A DNA stretch of 64,000 bases, taken from positions 868,001 to 932,000 of the forward strand of contig NC_052407.1 of NCBI RefSeq assembly GCF_009389715.1, read 5' to 3'. The stretch is from Phoenix dactylifera (taxonomy: Eukaryota; Streptophyta; Magnoliopsida; Arecales; Arecaceae). The notes under the pieces are model-generated. The model ran no database searches. It saw only the letters and a program-made list of their open reading frames with translations, and was not told where the DNA came from. Shown here in pieces: positions 1-10,873 of the stretch. Made by a program: the position numbers and the translations under genes. Position 1 is the first letter of the stretch, and each line of letters begins with the position of its first letter.

Positions 1-930
1 GATATGTGGATGTGAACTTGATTAAATGAACAAGGGCTTTGGACTTGTCTCATTATCATTTGTTGCCCCGTCACAGGCTGGAAATGTGATTCTATTGGTT
101 GTCCCGTCACAGGCTGGAAATGCGAAACTACTGGTTGTCTCATCACAGGCTAGAAATGTGAAACTGCTGGTTGCCTTATCATAGGCTGGAAATGTGAAAC
201 TATTGGTTGCCGTCACAGGCTGGAAATATGATACTACTGGTTGTTCCGTCATAAGCTGGAAATGTGATACTACTGGTTGCCCTGTTACAGCCTAAAAATG
301 TGATACTATTGGTTGTCCCATTCATAGGCTGAAAACATGACCGAAATTTAGCCCAAAGTTGAAAAAATAATTGACCCGGATCAAGTTAAAAAGGAATGAA
401 ATGAAAAGCATTGAAATACTATTGAAAAATTATGAGATATCGTATGATATATCACTCTTGAGTGGCTCGATTCCTATTGATATTTGATGTACACATATTT
501 ATTCGAGTATTATTAATAGTCAATTTGTAATTTCATGATGTATGTGGCGATTTCTTGCTATTTTCAAACCTATATCATTATGTTGATATGGATGTGTGAG
601 GATTCTTACTGGGCTATAAAGCTTGCATCACCTCTTTCTTTTTCCAGAGTTGCAAGATGCATAGATTTGGATGGGTTGGGCACAGACTTCGAGTATCAGA
701 GTTATGAGTTAGTTATTTTTCTTTGATGCCGATGAACATTTGAAGATCTTGTAACTAAACCAGTTTGATTATTTGGATATAATAGTTTTATTTATTTAGA
801 TCAAATAATTAATTGTGGAGTTATTAGATTTTTGTTTATATTAGGTCTTGCATGATCTTTAGGGCACTGCTCTAAAGCTCATGCGGCCGTGTCACATGGT
901 CGACCCAAATGATGGGTTCGGGGTATGACA
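1..930 (+). repeat. 5' LTR (3' portion only)
   Basis: Bases 1-930 match the 3' LTR from about 6421 to 7354. Both share a tandem-repeat block, the segment beginning gatatcgtatgatatat, and the terminus gggttcgggg(t/c)(a/g)tgaca. By comparison with the 3' copy roughly 1.2 kb of this LTR lies upstream of the window. The two copies show many substitutions and small indels, so the insertion is not recent. Confidence 0.92.
60..335 (+). repeat. ~36-bp minisatellite inside the 5' LTR
   Basis: About eight imperfect copies of a unit containing ggctggaaatgtgatact followed by a ttggttgccccgtcaca-like stretch lie head to tail. Unit length is close to 36 bp with small deletions. The same array recurs in the 3' LTR. 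Confidence 0.85.
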
Positions 931-933
931 GAG

Positions 934-946
934 TGGTATCAGAGGT
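934..946 (+). other. Primer-binding site (initiator tRNA-Met type)
   Basis: The sequence TGGTATCAGAGGT starts three bases after the LTR terminus. TGGTATCAGAGC is the usual plant PBS complementary to the 3' end of initiator methionine tRNA; the last bases here deviate. Confidence 0.85.
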
Positions 947-1075
947 TAAGGTTTAGGTATTCTAGGGTTTAGGTTCGAATGGGTGTGAGTGGGGAAAACA
1001 TCTAATAACTCGTTAAAATACACACTGGATTTTTAAGCAATCTTAAAATGCTGAAAATAACTTGGGTAGGTTGAT

Positions 1076-2183
1076 ATGGCACGAGGGAGTGGACTTGGGC
1101 ATAATAGCAGGCCGACCTGCTTTGCTGATGGCTCCATTGCTTGGATGCCCTTCGAACAGCAAGAAGGTGCACCACCCTTGCTGGTCAGGGGTACGCATCA
1201 ACAGGATTATCCTAACAACCTTGTTGGTAACACTCTGGAGATAGAGACTCCGAAAACGGGAACTCTAGGGACAGAAACCTCGAGTGAACCTAAAATTCAG
1301 CCTGAGGAACCATTGAGTGCTTCTCAATTGATGTAGGCAATGATGCAACAACAAACTGCTTTCCGATCAGACATGATAAGAATGATGGACATGCAACAAC
1401 AGTAGCAACAACAGCGTTTCATGGAACAGTAGCAACTGCAGCAGCAACAATTTATGCAACAATAGTTGTAGCAGCAACAGTTGATGCACCAGCAGCAATT
1501 GCAGCATCAGCAGCAGGTGTTTCTTCAACATCTGCAGGCACTTTTGACCCTTTAGAGGCTGAGACCTGGCTGAACAAGATGGAAAAAGTTTTTAATGCCC
1601 TGGTGGGGACATGGTCACTTTTGCTACATTTATACTGCTAGGGAAAGCGGATACTTGGTGGAATGTGGTAAGAGGAAAGATGGGACAAAATGCTGCATCT
1701 TTGACATGGGAAGGATTTAAAGAGATTTTTCGTGACAAGCATGTTCTCCGTAGCGTGAGACAGAAGTTTTGAGAATTTACCTGATTAGAGTAGAGGAACA
1801 TGACGGTCACTGAATATGCTGCAAAGTTTGAGGAACTGGCTAGGTATGCTCTAGGACCAGTAGAGAATGAAGGTGATTGAGCTGAGAAGTTTGAAAGCGG
1901 ACTTAGAGTCCAAATCAAACATGCATCCACTTTTGAGCTTTATTCTTACAAGGATGTGGTTAATAAAGCTTTAGTGGTTGAAAGGGATTTGAATGACACT
2001 CAAGAAGAGAGGGAAAGGATTATGAAAAAGAAGAACAGACAAAATGGTTTTCAAAATAATCACGACAAGAATACTGAATCAAGGCCTAAGAAACAAAATA
2101 CTGCGAATGATAAAACTCAGCTCAAGGGTGCTTTAAAATGCTATAGATGTGGCGGCCCTCACTATTGGAAAGAGTGCAACTGA
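1076..2183 (+). pseudogene. gag remnant of the gypsy element
   Basis: The likely start is the ATG at 1076 (MARGSGLGHN). The frame is interrupted by TAG at 1334, 1403, 1430, 1463 and 1469, then passes a glutamine-rich stretch (about 1340-1530). Capsid-like sequence follows in shifted frames (1560-1960; motifs such as ADTWWN and TVTEYAAKFEEL). A zinc knuckle lies at about 2140-2180 (CYRCGGPHYWKEC, a CX2CX3HX4C pattern), and a second, degenerate knuckle-like stretch follows in another frame (QQGHRADICP). Gag would package the RNA; this copy cannot make it. At least four of the TAG stops sit where glutamine codons are expected. Confidence 0.85.
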
Positions 2184-2401
2184 TTTGATAGGAATTGCTT
2201 GGGTGTCCAGCAGGGCCATAGGGCAGACATCTGTCCTAATTGTTGTGAGCAACAGACTCGACAGGCACCTCAGCTTATTCAGGGAGCTCCAGCAAACCAA
2301 GCATCTTAGGATGGACAACAAGAAGGAGGGCAGCAGAAGCCTAGAATTCAGGGGCGAGTCTACACTTTTACGGAATAGGATGCTAACGCCTCTAACACTG
2401 T

Positions 2402-3990
2402 GGCGATAGGTACGATTAAAATCTCATCCATCCATGCCAATGTTTTGTTTGATCCTAGAGCTACTTATTCTTTTAGAAGAAATAATACAATGATTCCTAT
2501 GCCATTAGAGACTGAACTGTGTCTCCATCCCTACTGGAGATGTTATCTTAGTTAACTCTGTTTGCAAAGATTGTATCTTGAATTTTAAAGGCAGGTTACT
2601 GAAAGCAAATTTACTTGTTCTAGAGATGAAGGATTTTGATTTGATCCTTAGGATGGACTGGTTGGCAGCGTATCATGCCACTGTTGACTGTTTTGAAAAA
2701 ATCGTGAAGTTTCAAATTTTTGGCCAACCAAAGTTTAGTTTTAGTGGTAATAGGATGTTACCTCTGTCAAAAGTAATCTCAGCCATACAGGCCAAGCGAC
2801 TCCTTCGGAAAGGTGGTGAAGGATTCTTGGTCCTAATAATGAACACCCAGCGGAAAGAGCTCAAGCTAGAGGATATTCCTATTGTGAAAAAAAATTTCTG
2901 ATATCTTTCTAGAGGATATTCCTGATAGAGAGGTTGAGTTCTCCATTGATTTGGTTCCTAGCACTAGACCAATTTTTAAGGCCCCATACCGGATGGCTCC
3001 AGCTGAGTTAAAGGAGTTGAAGGAACAACTGTGGGAGCTATTGGACAAAGGTTTCATCAGGCCTAGTATTTCTCGTTGGAGTGCTCCTGTATTGTTCGTG
3101 AAAAAGAAAGATCGCAATTTTCGGCTTTGTATAGACTGCTGAGAAATTATTGGATTAATAGTGCGGAACAAATATCTTTTATCAAGAATTGATGATATAT
3201 TTGATCAGTTGCTAGGGGCATAATTTTTTTAAAAAATTGATCTTTGCTCTGGTTATCATCAGTTAAAAATAAGGGCTGAGGACGTACCCAAGACAGCTTT
3301 TAGAACTAAATATGACACTATGAGTTCTTGGTCATGCCCTTCGGGTTGACAAATGCACCTGCAGCCTTTATGGATCTTATTGATTGGGTAATCAAGCCCT
3401 ACCTGGACCGATTTGTGGTGATATTTATTGATGACATGCTAGTCTATTCAAAAGCCCACAGGAGCATGAGGAACATTTTAGGGCAGTATTACAAACTCTT
3501 AGAGAAAACAAGCTTTAAGGTAAGTTTCAGAAATGTGAGTTCTTGTTAAACAGTGTCACCTTCCTCGGGCATGTGATCTCCAAAGATGGTATCTCTGTTG
3601 ATCCAAAGAAAGTGGAGGCAGTAGTTGAATGGAGTAAACCTACTAATGTGTCCGAAGTGCTCAACTTTTTAGGGATGGCGGGATATTATCGAAGATTTGT
3701 TGAGGGATTCTCTTGTATTGTCATGCCTCTATCTCGCCTAACTCAGAAGCGAGTAAAGTTTGAATGGACGGAAGAATGTGAACAAAGTTTTCAGGAGTTG
3801 AAAAGACGATTGGTGATAGTTCCGGTATTGGCTATTCTATTTGGGATGGGAGGTTTCACTATCTATAGTGATGCATCACGCAAGGGCCTTGGTTGTGTTT
3901 TGATTCAGAATAAGAAGGCAATAGCTTATGCTTTCAGACAGCTAAAAACGTATGAGTAGAACTACCCTACTCATGATTTGGAGAGAATGC
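2402..3990 (+). pseudogene. pol remnant: protease, reverse transcriptase, start of RNase H
   Basis: A retropepsin-like segment at about 2410-2485 reads VLFDPRATYSF, where related plant elements have DPGAT, so the active-site glycine appears to be arginine. Reverse transcriptase spans about 2945-3760 in at least three frames: [38 protein letters not shown], the catalytic FIDDMLVYS at about 3424-3450, and [10 protein letters not shown]. The connection and RNase H start follow ([15 protein letters not shown], about 3859-3905). The reading then stops at a NYPTHDLE-like stretch and joins directly to integrase sequence, so most of RNase H is missing. Premature stops occur, for example at 3140 and 3957. 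Confidence 0.88.
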
Positions 3991-3994
3991 ACTA

Positions 3995-5211
3995 AGATGT
4001 ATCGGAATTTAAAGGAACATTTCTAGTGAAGTGGTATGAAAAAAGATATTGCTCAATTTGTAGCTCAGTGTTTAGTATGTTGACAGGTAAAGGTAGAGCA
4101 TCAGAGACCTACTAGACCATTGTGTCTTTTCTTATTCCTTCATGGAAGTGGGAGCATATAACTATAGATTTTGTGACTAGCTTGCCAAAAATCCTATGGG
4201 GTAATGATGCGGTGTGGATAATTGTTGACCGACTAACTAAGTCAGCACACTTCTTGCCATTCAGAGTCAGTTTCTCCTTAAAGAGATTGGCAGGTTTATA
4301 TATAGAGCAGATTGTGAGGCTGCATGAGGTTCCAGTTACCATTTTGTCGAGTAAAAACAGTAGATTTGTATCACAGTTTTGAAGGAGTCTTCATAAAGTC
4401 CTTAGAACCCAATTGAGCTTCAGCACAACCTTCCACCCCCAAACTAATAAGCAGTCAGAAAGGACTATCCGGATTTTGGAAGATATGCTGAGAGCCTATG
4501 TCATGGATTTAGGAGGTGCATGGGATAGTCACTTGTCACTAGTAGAGTTTGCTTACAATAATAGCTATCAAGCAAGCATACAAATGGCTCCTTTTGAGGC
4601 GTTGTATGGCCGAAAGTGCGGATCTCCTATTTCTTGGGATGATGTGGGCGAGAGAAAATTATTAAGCCTATAGATAGTGCAACAAATTATAGATAAGGTG
4701 CAAGTGATCAGAGAGCAACATCGTATGACTCAGAGCCGACAAAAGAGTTAGGCTGATAATAGGAGAGAGCTGAAATTTTAAATTGGAGATCATGTTTTCT
4801 TAAAAGTCACCCACTAAAGGTGTGATGAGATTTGGGGTTCGTGGTAAATTGGGCCCTAGGTATATTGGTCCATTTGAGGTTTTGGACAAGGTTGGAGAGG
4901 TGGCGTATTGACTGGCTTTACCACCGGCTTTATCTAGTGTGCACAATGTATTCCATGTGTCAATATTGAAGAAATATGTTGCAGACCCAAGTCATGTGAT
5001 AGCATATGAGTCGTTATATCTTCATGAAGATTTGACCTGCGAGGAGTTTCCAATATGAATAGTGAACAGGAAGAATCAGGTATTACGACATCGAACCATT
5101 CGTTTTGTGAAAATACAGTGGAACAATCATTCGGAAAGAGAGACTACTTGGAAGCTTGAAGAAGTGATGAAGTTCGAGCATCCACAGCTATTTGAAACTT
5201 CAGGAATGTAA
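3995..5211 (+). pseudogene. pol remnant: integrase core and C-terminal tail
   Basis: After the deletion joint the sequence resumes inside the integrase zinc-binding region, keeping only the CLVC half of the HHCC motif with a stop beside it. The core runs about 4140-4670: the first catalytic Asp is in TIDFVTSLP, the second is lost because SSKNSRF stands where SDRDxRF is expected, and the Glu is kept in SERTIRILEDML. The C-terminal part (4850-5211, broken) contains HNVFHVSILKKYV and ends with VQWNNHSERETTW and a short acidic stretch. Integrase would insert the cDNA; this one is dead. Confidence 0.87.
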
Positions 5212-5232
5212 ATTTCAAGGACGATTTTTTTT

Positions 5233-5242
5233 AGGGGAAGAA
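5233..5242 (+). other. Polypurine tract
   Basis: The purine run AGGGGAAGAA immediately precedes the TGTAAGAG start of the 3' LTR and would prime plus-strand synthesis. Confidence 0.85.
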
Positions 5243-5412
5243 TGTAAGAGCCCATATTTCTTAATGGGCCTGGGCCAGACGCTGGGCCTCGACACGTGGC
5301 AGGGGGAAGGAGACTTTTGATCGGAATCTTCCTCTTCCCCTACTCTGATTTTCCTCTGATTCCACCAGAAGAGGAGCGATCGAAACGTACCTAATTTTAG
5401 CCGATCTTCACC

Positions 5413-5420
5413 TATAAAAG
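5413..5420 (+). promoter_or_regulatory. LTR TATA box
   Basis: TATAAAAG lies 170 bp into the LTR, where the U3 promoter is expected, followed by a pyrimidine-rich stretch. Activity is unknown. Confidence 0.6.
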
Positions 5421-6477
5421 ACCCTCTTCCCCTCTCCTCTGGCGTCATTCTTGGAAGCCTTTCCATTAGAGGCTTGACCACAAGGTGTAAAGTGGGAGGA
5501 GCTCGGAGTGTTCACTGTCGATCCGGCCGAAGGAGCTCGCCGGAGGCACGGTGATCTATCTCGCTTCTTTTTCGGTCTTTGGGTCACTGCTCCATCTTGC
5601 ATTTGGCCAGCGAGTCGCCGGATTGGGTGATAAACAAACTTCCCCTGTTTTACTATTGTTTTTCTTTAGTTCGACCGTCCGCCGCTGGCACGCCAAGGGC
5701 CGTCAACCATGGGGCATTGTCAACCACAGGTGGCTACTGCCACCAAGCCTTCTTCATTCAGGAAGAAGAAAGAAGAGAGAGGGAGAGCCTCCTGGTTCTC
5801 TCTTCTTTCCTTGTCTCTCTTTCCTCTCTCTCTAATTTCTCTATGTTCCTGTCGGTACTATCTCTCTCTAGCTTGATCCGAGAAAATTGGTTGTGAGGAC
5901 TGCTAGATAGTTCTCGGTTGCTACGTGATGGTGGACCCTTTAGTAGATCAGTAGAGAGTTCTGGGTTGTTGGATACCTCGAGTAATATTTGATGTTGACT
6001 TGGTTCTATAGAGGAACAATCTTTTGGACAAGAGGACGTTGAGCAGAATTCTGCGCACCCCGATTTGTAGATCGCGGTGTGGGTAGGTGATTAGTTTGTT
6101 TAGTTGTCAGCAAAGAGGTAAGAATCCTTGTACACCGACCTGCATGATATAGATATTTTTGTACATGTGTATGTATAATATGCTAATTATCCAGATAAGT
6201 AAAAAGCAAGAATAGTTTTATGATGGTTTTTGTATATGTTGGATCATGTATGCTTGTGATTGATAGTATGATGGATGCATATATGGGCATAACTTACATG
6301 TGCATAATCGGACTAATGGATGTGGTGCGCTAGACTAATAATGTTATATTGATTGCCCCATCACGAGCGGAAAATGTGCCTGTAGTTAGTCTAAAGCTGA
6401 AAATAAAGTTAAAAAGAAATTGATGTGTGGATGTGAACTTGATTAATGAACAAGGATTTTGGGCTTGTCTTGTTATC

Positions 6478-6792
6478 ATTGGTTGCCCCATCACAGGCTG
6501 AAAATGTAATACTGTTGGTAGCCCCATTACCGACTGAAAATGTGAAACTACTGGTTGTCCCGCCATAGACTAGAAATGTGAAACCGCTAGTGCCCTGTCA
6601 TGGCTGGAAATGTGAAACTACTGGTTATTGTCACAGGCTGAAAATGTGATACTATTGATTGTCCCATCACAGGCTGGAAATGTAAAACCACTGGTTGTTG
6701 TCATAGGCTGAAAATATGATACTATTGGTTGCCCCGTCGCGGGCTGGAAATGTGATACTATTGGTTGCCCCGTCACGGGCTAGAAACGTGAC
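6478..6792 (+). repeat. ~36-bp minisatellite inside the 3' LTR
   Basis: About nine imperfect copies of the unit also found at 60-335. Unit variants differ between the two LTRs. A further degenerate unit lies at about 6351-6390. Confidence 0.85.
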
Positions 6793-7354
6793 CGAAATTT
6801 GGCCTAAAGTCGAAAAGATAATTGATCTGAAAAGTATTTTAAATACTATTGAAGAATTATGAGATATCGTATGATATATTACTTTTGAGTGGCTGGATTT
6901 CTTTTGATATTTGATGTACCCATGTATATTGTTTATTCGAGTATTATTGATAGTAGGTTTGTGAATTCATGATGTGTGTGGCGATTTTTTGCTATTTTCA
7001 AACCTATATCATTATGTTGATATAAATATGTGGCGATTTTTATTGGGTTGTAAAGCTCCCATCACTTTTTTTTTTCAGAGTCGTAGGATGCATAGATTCG
7101 GATAGGTTGGGCATAGAGTTCGAGTATCAAAGTTATCAATTAGTTGTTTTTCTTTTATACTGATGAACATTTGAAGATCTTGTAATTGAACCAGTTTGAT
7201 TATTTGGATATAATAGTTTTATTTATTTGGATCAAATGATTAATTGTGGAGTTGTCAAATTTTTGTAGACTTTACATGATCTTTAGGGCACTGCTCTAGG
7301 ACTCATGCGGCCGTGTCACGTGGTCAACCCAGGTGATGGGTTCGGGGCGTGACA

Positions 7355-8601
7355 TATTTATACACATTAGTAGTGTCTCTGATTCTCTGGGAGCTTGAAT
7401 TTCAAAATGACTTTGGGACATTAACATTTTATCATCCAATGGTGCTGTTTGGACATATAAAATGACTTCTAACATTCATAATCTCATACTAATATACTAC
7501 TAATGTAATATTTACTAAAAATGACTATTGTATTTTGGAATTAGGTCTAGGAGTGGGTTATAGTTCTGGTGCTAAAGTTTCAATTTTCTTATTATGTAGG
7601 TCCTTTTTGCTTATTGTTGTGGTCCTTTTCCCATTCATTTGTAACTTTCGCACGATCCTTCTCTAAGTTATCATGTAGTAGATATTCTGAGATGTTTACA
7701 TGTTTTCTCTGTTTTTTTAGAACTCTCTCTCACACTCTCTTTTAAAGTGAAACATTTACATATATATATAGAGAGAGAGATACATGCATAATACATACAT
7801 GCATACATATATACACACACACACACACAATTCACCAAAAGCTTCTCAATTGAGCTCTTGACAAATTTATTTTGCAGACATTTTAACTTTCTAAATAGTT
7901 TTATCTCTAGACTTAGATAAATATTGGGAGAAGACGTGCAAACTTCTCAGTTGAATATATAGAACATGAGGAGAAGCAGTAAAGCTAGGCCTAAGTTTTA
8001 ATATTTCGTGGTTTATTATATGAGGATAATTGTGAATAACAATCCTAGGTCTAGATGATAAAGCATCGTGATTAAATTAGATGTTAGAATCATTTAAAAG
8101 GAGCTTCAATTATGAAATAAATGTTTATTCGACTTTCTTGATGCTAGGTGAGTTCCTTAAAAGCGATAATCCATAACTCAAATATGTTAATAATGATCAT
8201 AAGCTGGTCATCCCATATGAGGGATAAACAAACTTAATTGTTGCGAAAAATGGGTAAATAAAAGGGTTGTTAAAATGTTTCTTATTAGTGTTTCACAAGA
8301 AGTTAAGCTAATTTTGTTGATAAATGTGTAACACTTGATTTGGATAATTCTTGTAAACAACAGCATGCGATGTCGCCTGGTTGCAATGATAAGAAAGTGG
8401 GTGTCCTTATGTATGGTAAAGGTGGGTAAGAAATCTAATTGAAGAAATCTTTAACGGGCTCTTGGATATCAGATCCTTAATAAGGCATAATTATTAGCTA
8501 ATAAATACAAAATAAGGAGAGTTTATATGTATGCTCATAAAAGACTAGATAGAGGGAATTAAAAACCCGAAGAAGTTGAGACTGGTGATGGTTACACGTA
8601 C
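7355..8601. other. No gene recognised; contains a compound microsatellite
   Basis: AT-rich sequence with no convincing coding exon. A compound microsatellite (TA, GA, ATAC and AC runs) occupies about 7760-7830. Confidence 0.6.
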
Positions 8602-8682
8602 CTGTATATAGCCAAGTACAATACCGAAAATTGGCCAGGCAACAACACTGGATATTATGTTGGAATACCAGTTCATAAAGAT
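8602..8682 (-). CDS. Candidate internal exon of an unidentified membrane protein
   Basis: Read on the minus strand, 81 nt (27 codons, phase 0 at both ends) are bounded by a good acceptor (ctttcag before 8682) and an excellent donor (CAG then gtacgt). The peptide is hydrophobic: IFMNWYSNIISSV then VAWPIFGIVLGYIQ, which could form a membrane helix. I do not recognise the family and found no partner exon with confidence. The plus strand here also reads open (YTYLYIAKYNTENWP) up to a stop, so the strand is uncertain. Confidence 0.3.
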
Positions 8683-8756
8683 CTGAAAGATTTAATCATT
8701 CTTGATTTTGGGAAAGATTGAGGGATGAGCTACTAGCTATTTAGTTGGTATTGCAG

Positions 8757-8964
8757 GATGAGATATTTCATTTATCAGCACACATCAAGAATTGAAGTTG
8801 CAGTTTTGACAGGGATTTTTGCTTTAATTTTAACTAATGTTATCAGTTTTGGGCTGCAACAACCAGAGAGTTTAAAGAGCTTCAAAAATTATTTAAAAAA
8901 ATTGAGAACAAGAATTCCTTCTATATTTGAAGAAAAGTTGAAAAATAGAAGTTTCAAGCAATGA
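8757..8964 (+). CDS. Candidate terminal exon of an unidentified protein
   Basis: An AG acceptor (ttggtattgcag) precedes an open frame that ends in TGA at 8962-8964. The peptide begins MRYFIYQHTSRIEVAVL, continues with a hydrophobic segment (TGIFALILTNVISF) and ends in a basic tail (FKNYLKKLRTRIPS). It looks like one membrane span plus a charged C-terminus. The ATG at 8758 could alternatively start a tiny ORF. I do not recognise it. It cannot be continuous with the PTST-like exons downstream because it ends in a stop. Confidence 0.3.
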
Positions 8965-10873
8965 CAATTAACTAACACTTCTAATTCAGGTCTTTTAGCA
9001 TTACCTCTGATTTCTGAGTACTTATTTTTATTCCTTCTTTGTTGTAATAATTGAGAATATGGCAAATGTAAACCAATGCTTTTAAATTCCATCACAATTC
9101 TTCTTAAATGATCTCGTAAATATTTGCTTAGAGCCTATCAAATTAAGGAATAAAACTACTCTATCAAAATTATAAGGTGGATTGTCATTAAACAATGAAC
9201 AATAATTTAGGTCTTGGTGGAATAGGACAGGATTGTCAGTATGGTACCATTCTAACAGGAAACTGGCTCCTGAAGCATATTCGGGACACCAGTCTATTGA
9301 TGGGTTGGGACGTCCCAACCATCCTGGTTGCATTCCGCACTTGGGATGCACCAGGCTGGTTGGACAGACCAGGACACAAGTTTTTTTTATTTTTCCTTTT
9401 TATTTTTGTTGTTAATGACAGTTTCGTTCTGTCCTGACCGTAGCATCCATCCATTTCCATACCTCCCAGGAGCAAATCAAGACAAGGCCTGATACCAAGA
9501 TTTAATCCCTTGGAAACAAATGTTTGAGATTTCTCATTTTAGACTTTCAAATTTTTAATATATTTGTTCATCCACATCATTATAAAATGAAAAGTGGGAA
9601 AAAATCTTGCAAGAGGGATGAGCCTTGTCATTATCTGCATAGTATAAATCGAAGATTTTCTTTAACTTGTCTTTATTTGGAGGTGAAACATCAAATACAG
9701 TATGCTTCCCCGCTATTCTCCTACATACGGCAATTCTTTCATATAGCCACTGTAAAAATCCTATTTGCACAGCAAAATTACTTAGAAAGCGCTTATGGAA
9801 GCTTCTTTTTCAAGCCATTGCTATTTGTTGTTAGTAGCAAATGCTTTCTTGCTATACTTTGTATCAAGTCTCATCATCATCTCTGTCCTAGACATAAAAG
9901 AACTAGAGGAATTAATGAAGGAGATGAAGATTCTGTAATGATGAAGCTGACCCTTCATACTGGTTTCTTCATCAAACTATTTCTGAACATCATCATGAAT
10001 TGCATTTCCTATGTATATTAAAGCGGTATGGAAAATATTGAAATAACGTTATAGGTTGTAGTCAATTGGAATGCTTCGCAAATGAGGATTTATAAGCTGA
10101 CCCAAAATAGCTGGGACAAGGCTGCATGGTTATGATTCTGGCCTTTTCCTCTTTCTTTTGGTGGGTGGGTTTTCCATTTTTTCTTTTTAAGGGGTGAGGG
10201 GGCGTGTGGGCAAACCAGCTTGTAAAGCAGTGGCAAGTAGCAAGTCGTTCAACTGTCTAGGTGCATTAATAGGAAAGAAGTCAAAAGTGCCATGATAGCA
10301 AAAAAGTTGGCATATTTTCTTTTGGGCAGGTTACCTTGCACCTAACTTTGAGACCATAAGTATAAATAGCCTTCTAGTTTTTTCAGTGTGTTGCAAAAAA
10401 CATTTAAATATGCAATATATGTTATTATTATTTTTTTGGGGTACATATGCAATATGTGTTATTGATTAAGTTAATATGCAATGGATTATAGATAAACTTA
10501 ATCAAACATGTGATAATTTTTTTATCCCAAGTCAGACATGTGATAAATTTCTTAATGCAATAATTAGACATGCTCTATGACCTGCACTGAAGCTCTTCTT
10601 TTTCTATATTTTACTCATCCTAAACAAAGACATGCAATGGATGCATTTGTCCGATGATATTTTCTTCAACAAATTAATGATTGGTTAAATAAGAACGATC
10701 GTTCTTGTGCTATTTTATGTGGGTAAATATGCAGCTGCATGTCTACATATATCCATATGAATTTGGTTCCTTGAGATCCCTTTTGTACATGGTAATTGTC
10801 CATTTGCATCCATTATAACAATTGATTATAATGATTGCAACTACAGTTTTTAATTAGTTTTGTAATATTTCAG
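8965..10873. other. No gene recognised (possible 5' region or intron of the PTST-like gene)
   Basis: AT-rich sequence. If the PTST-like gene extends upstream, this is intron. A very short candidate exon at about 9894-9935 (IKELEELMKEMKI, between cctag and gtaatg) would suit a coiled coil, but is too short to assert. Confidence 0.4.

Larger units (their letters stand above)
1..7354 (+). mobile_element. Ty3/gypsy LTR retrotransposon, decayed, 5' end outside window
   Basis: The element reads 5' LTR (partial), primer-binding site, gag, protease, reverse transcriptase, integrase, polypurine tract, 3' LTR, all on the plus strand. The order RT before integrase places it in Ty3/gypsy. The C-terminal tail of pol after the integrase core (around 5080-5210) resembles that of Tekay/Del-type chromoviruses, which is my tentative clade. 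All reading frames are broken by stops and frameshifts, and a large deletion removes most of RNase H and the integrase N-terminus, so it is non-functional. The left target-site duplication lies outside the window; the five bases after the 3' LTR are tattt. Confidence 0.93.
5243..7354 (+). repeat. 3' LTR of the gypsy element (complete, ~2.1 kb)
   Basis: It begins TGTAAGAGCCC right after the polypurine tract and ends GGGCGTGACA, giving the TG...CA ends typical of LTRs. The last ~930 bp match the 5' LTR fragment. Length is 2112 bp, long for a gypsy LTR. It contains a TATA box and a minisatellite. Confidence 0.9.

Noticed and set aside
9524-10021. 165-codon plus-strand open frame as a gene
   Set aside because: Composition is irregular, no domain is recognisable and it lies in presumed intron or intergenic sequence; only a tiny coiled-coil-like exon within it is conceivable.
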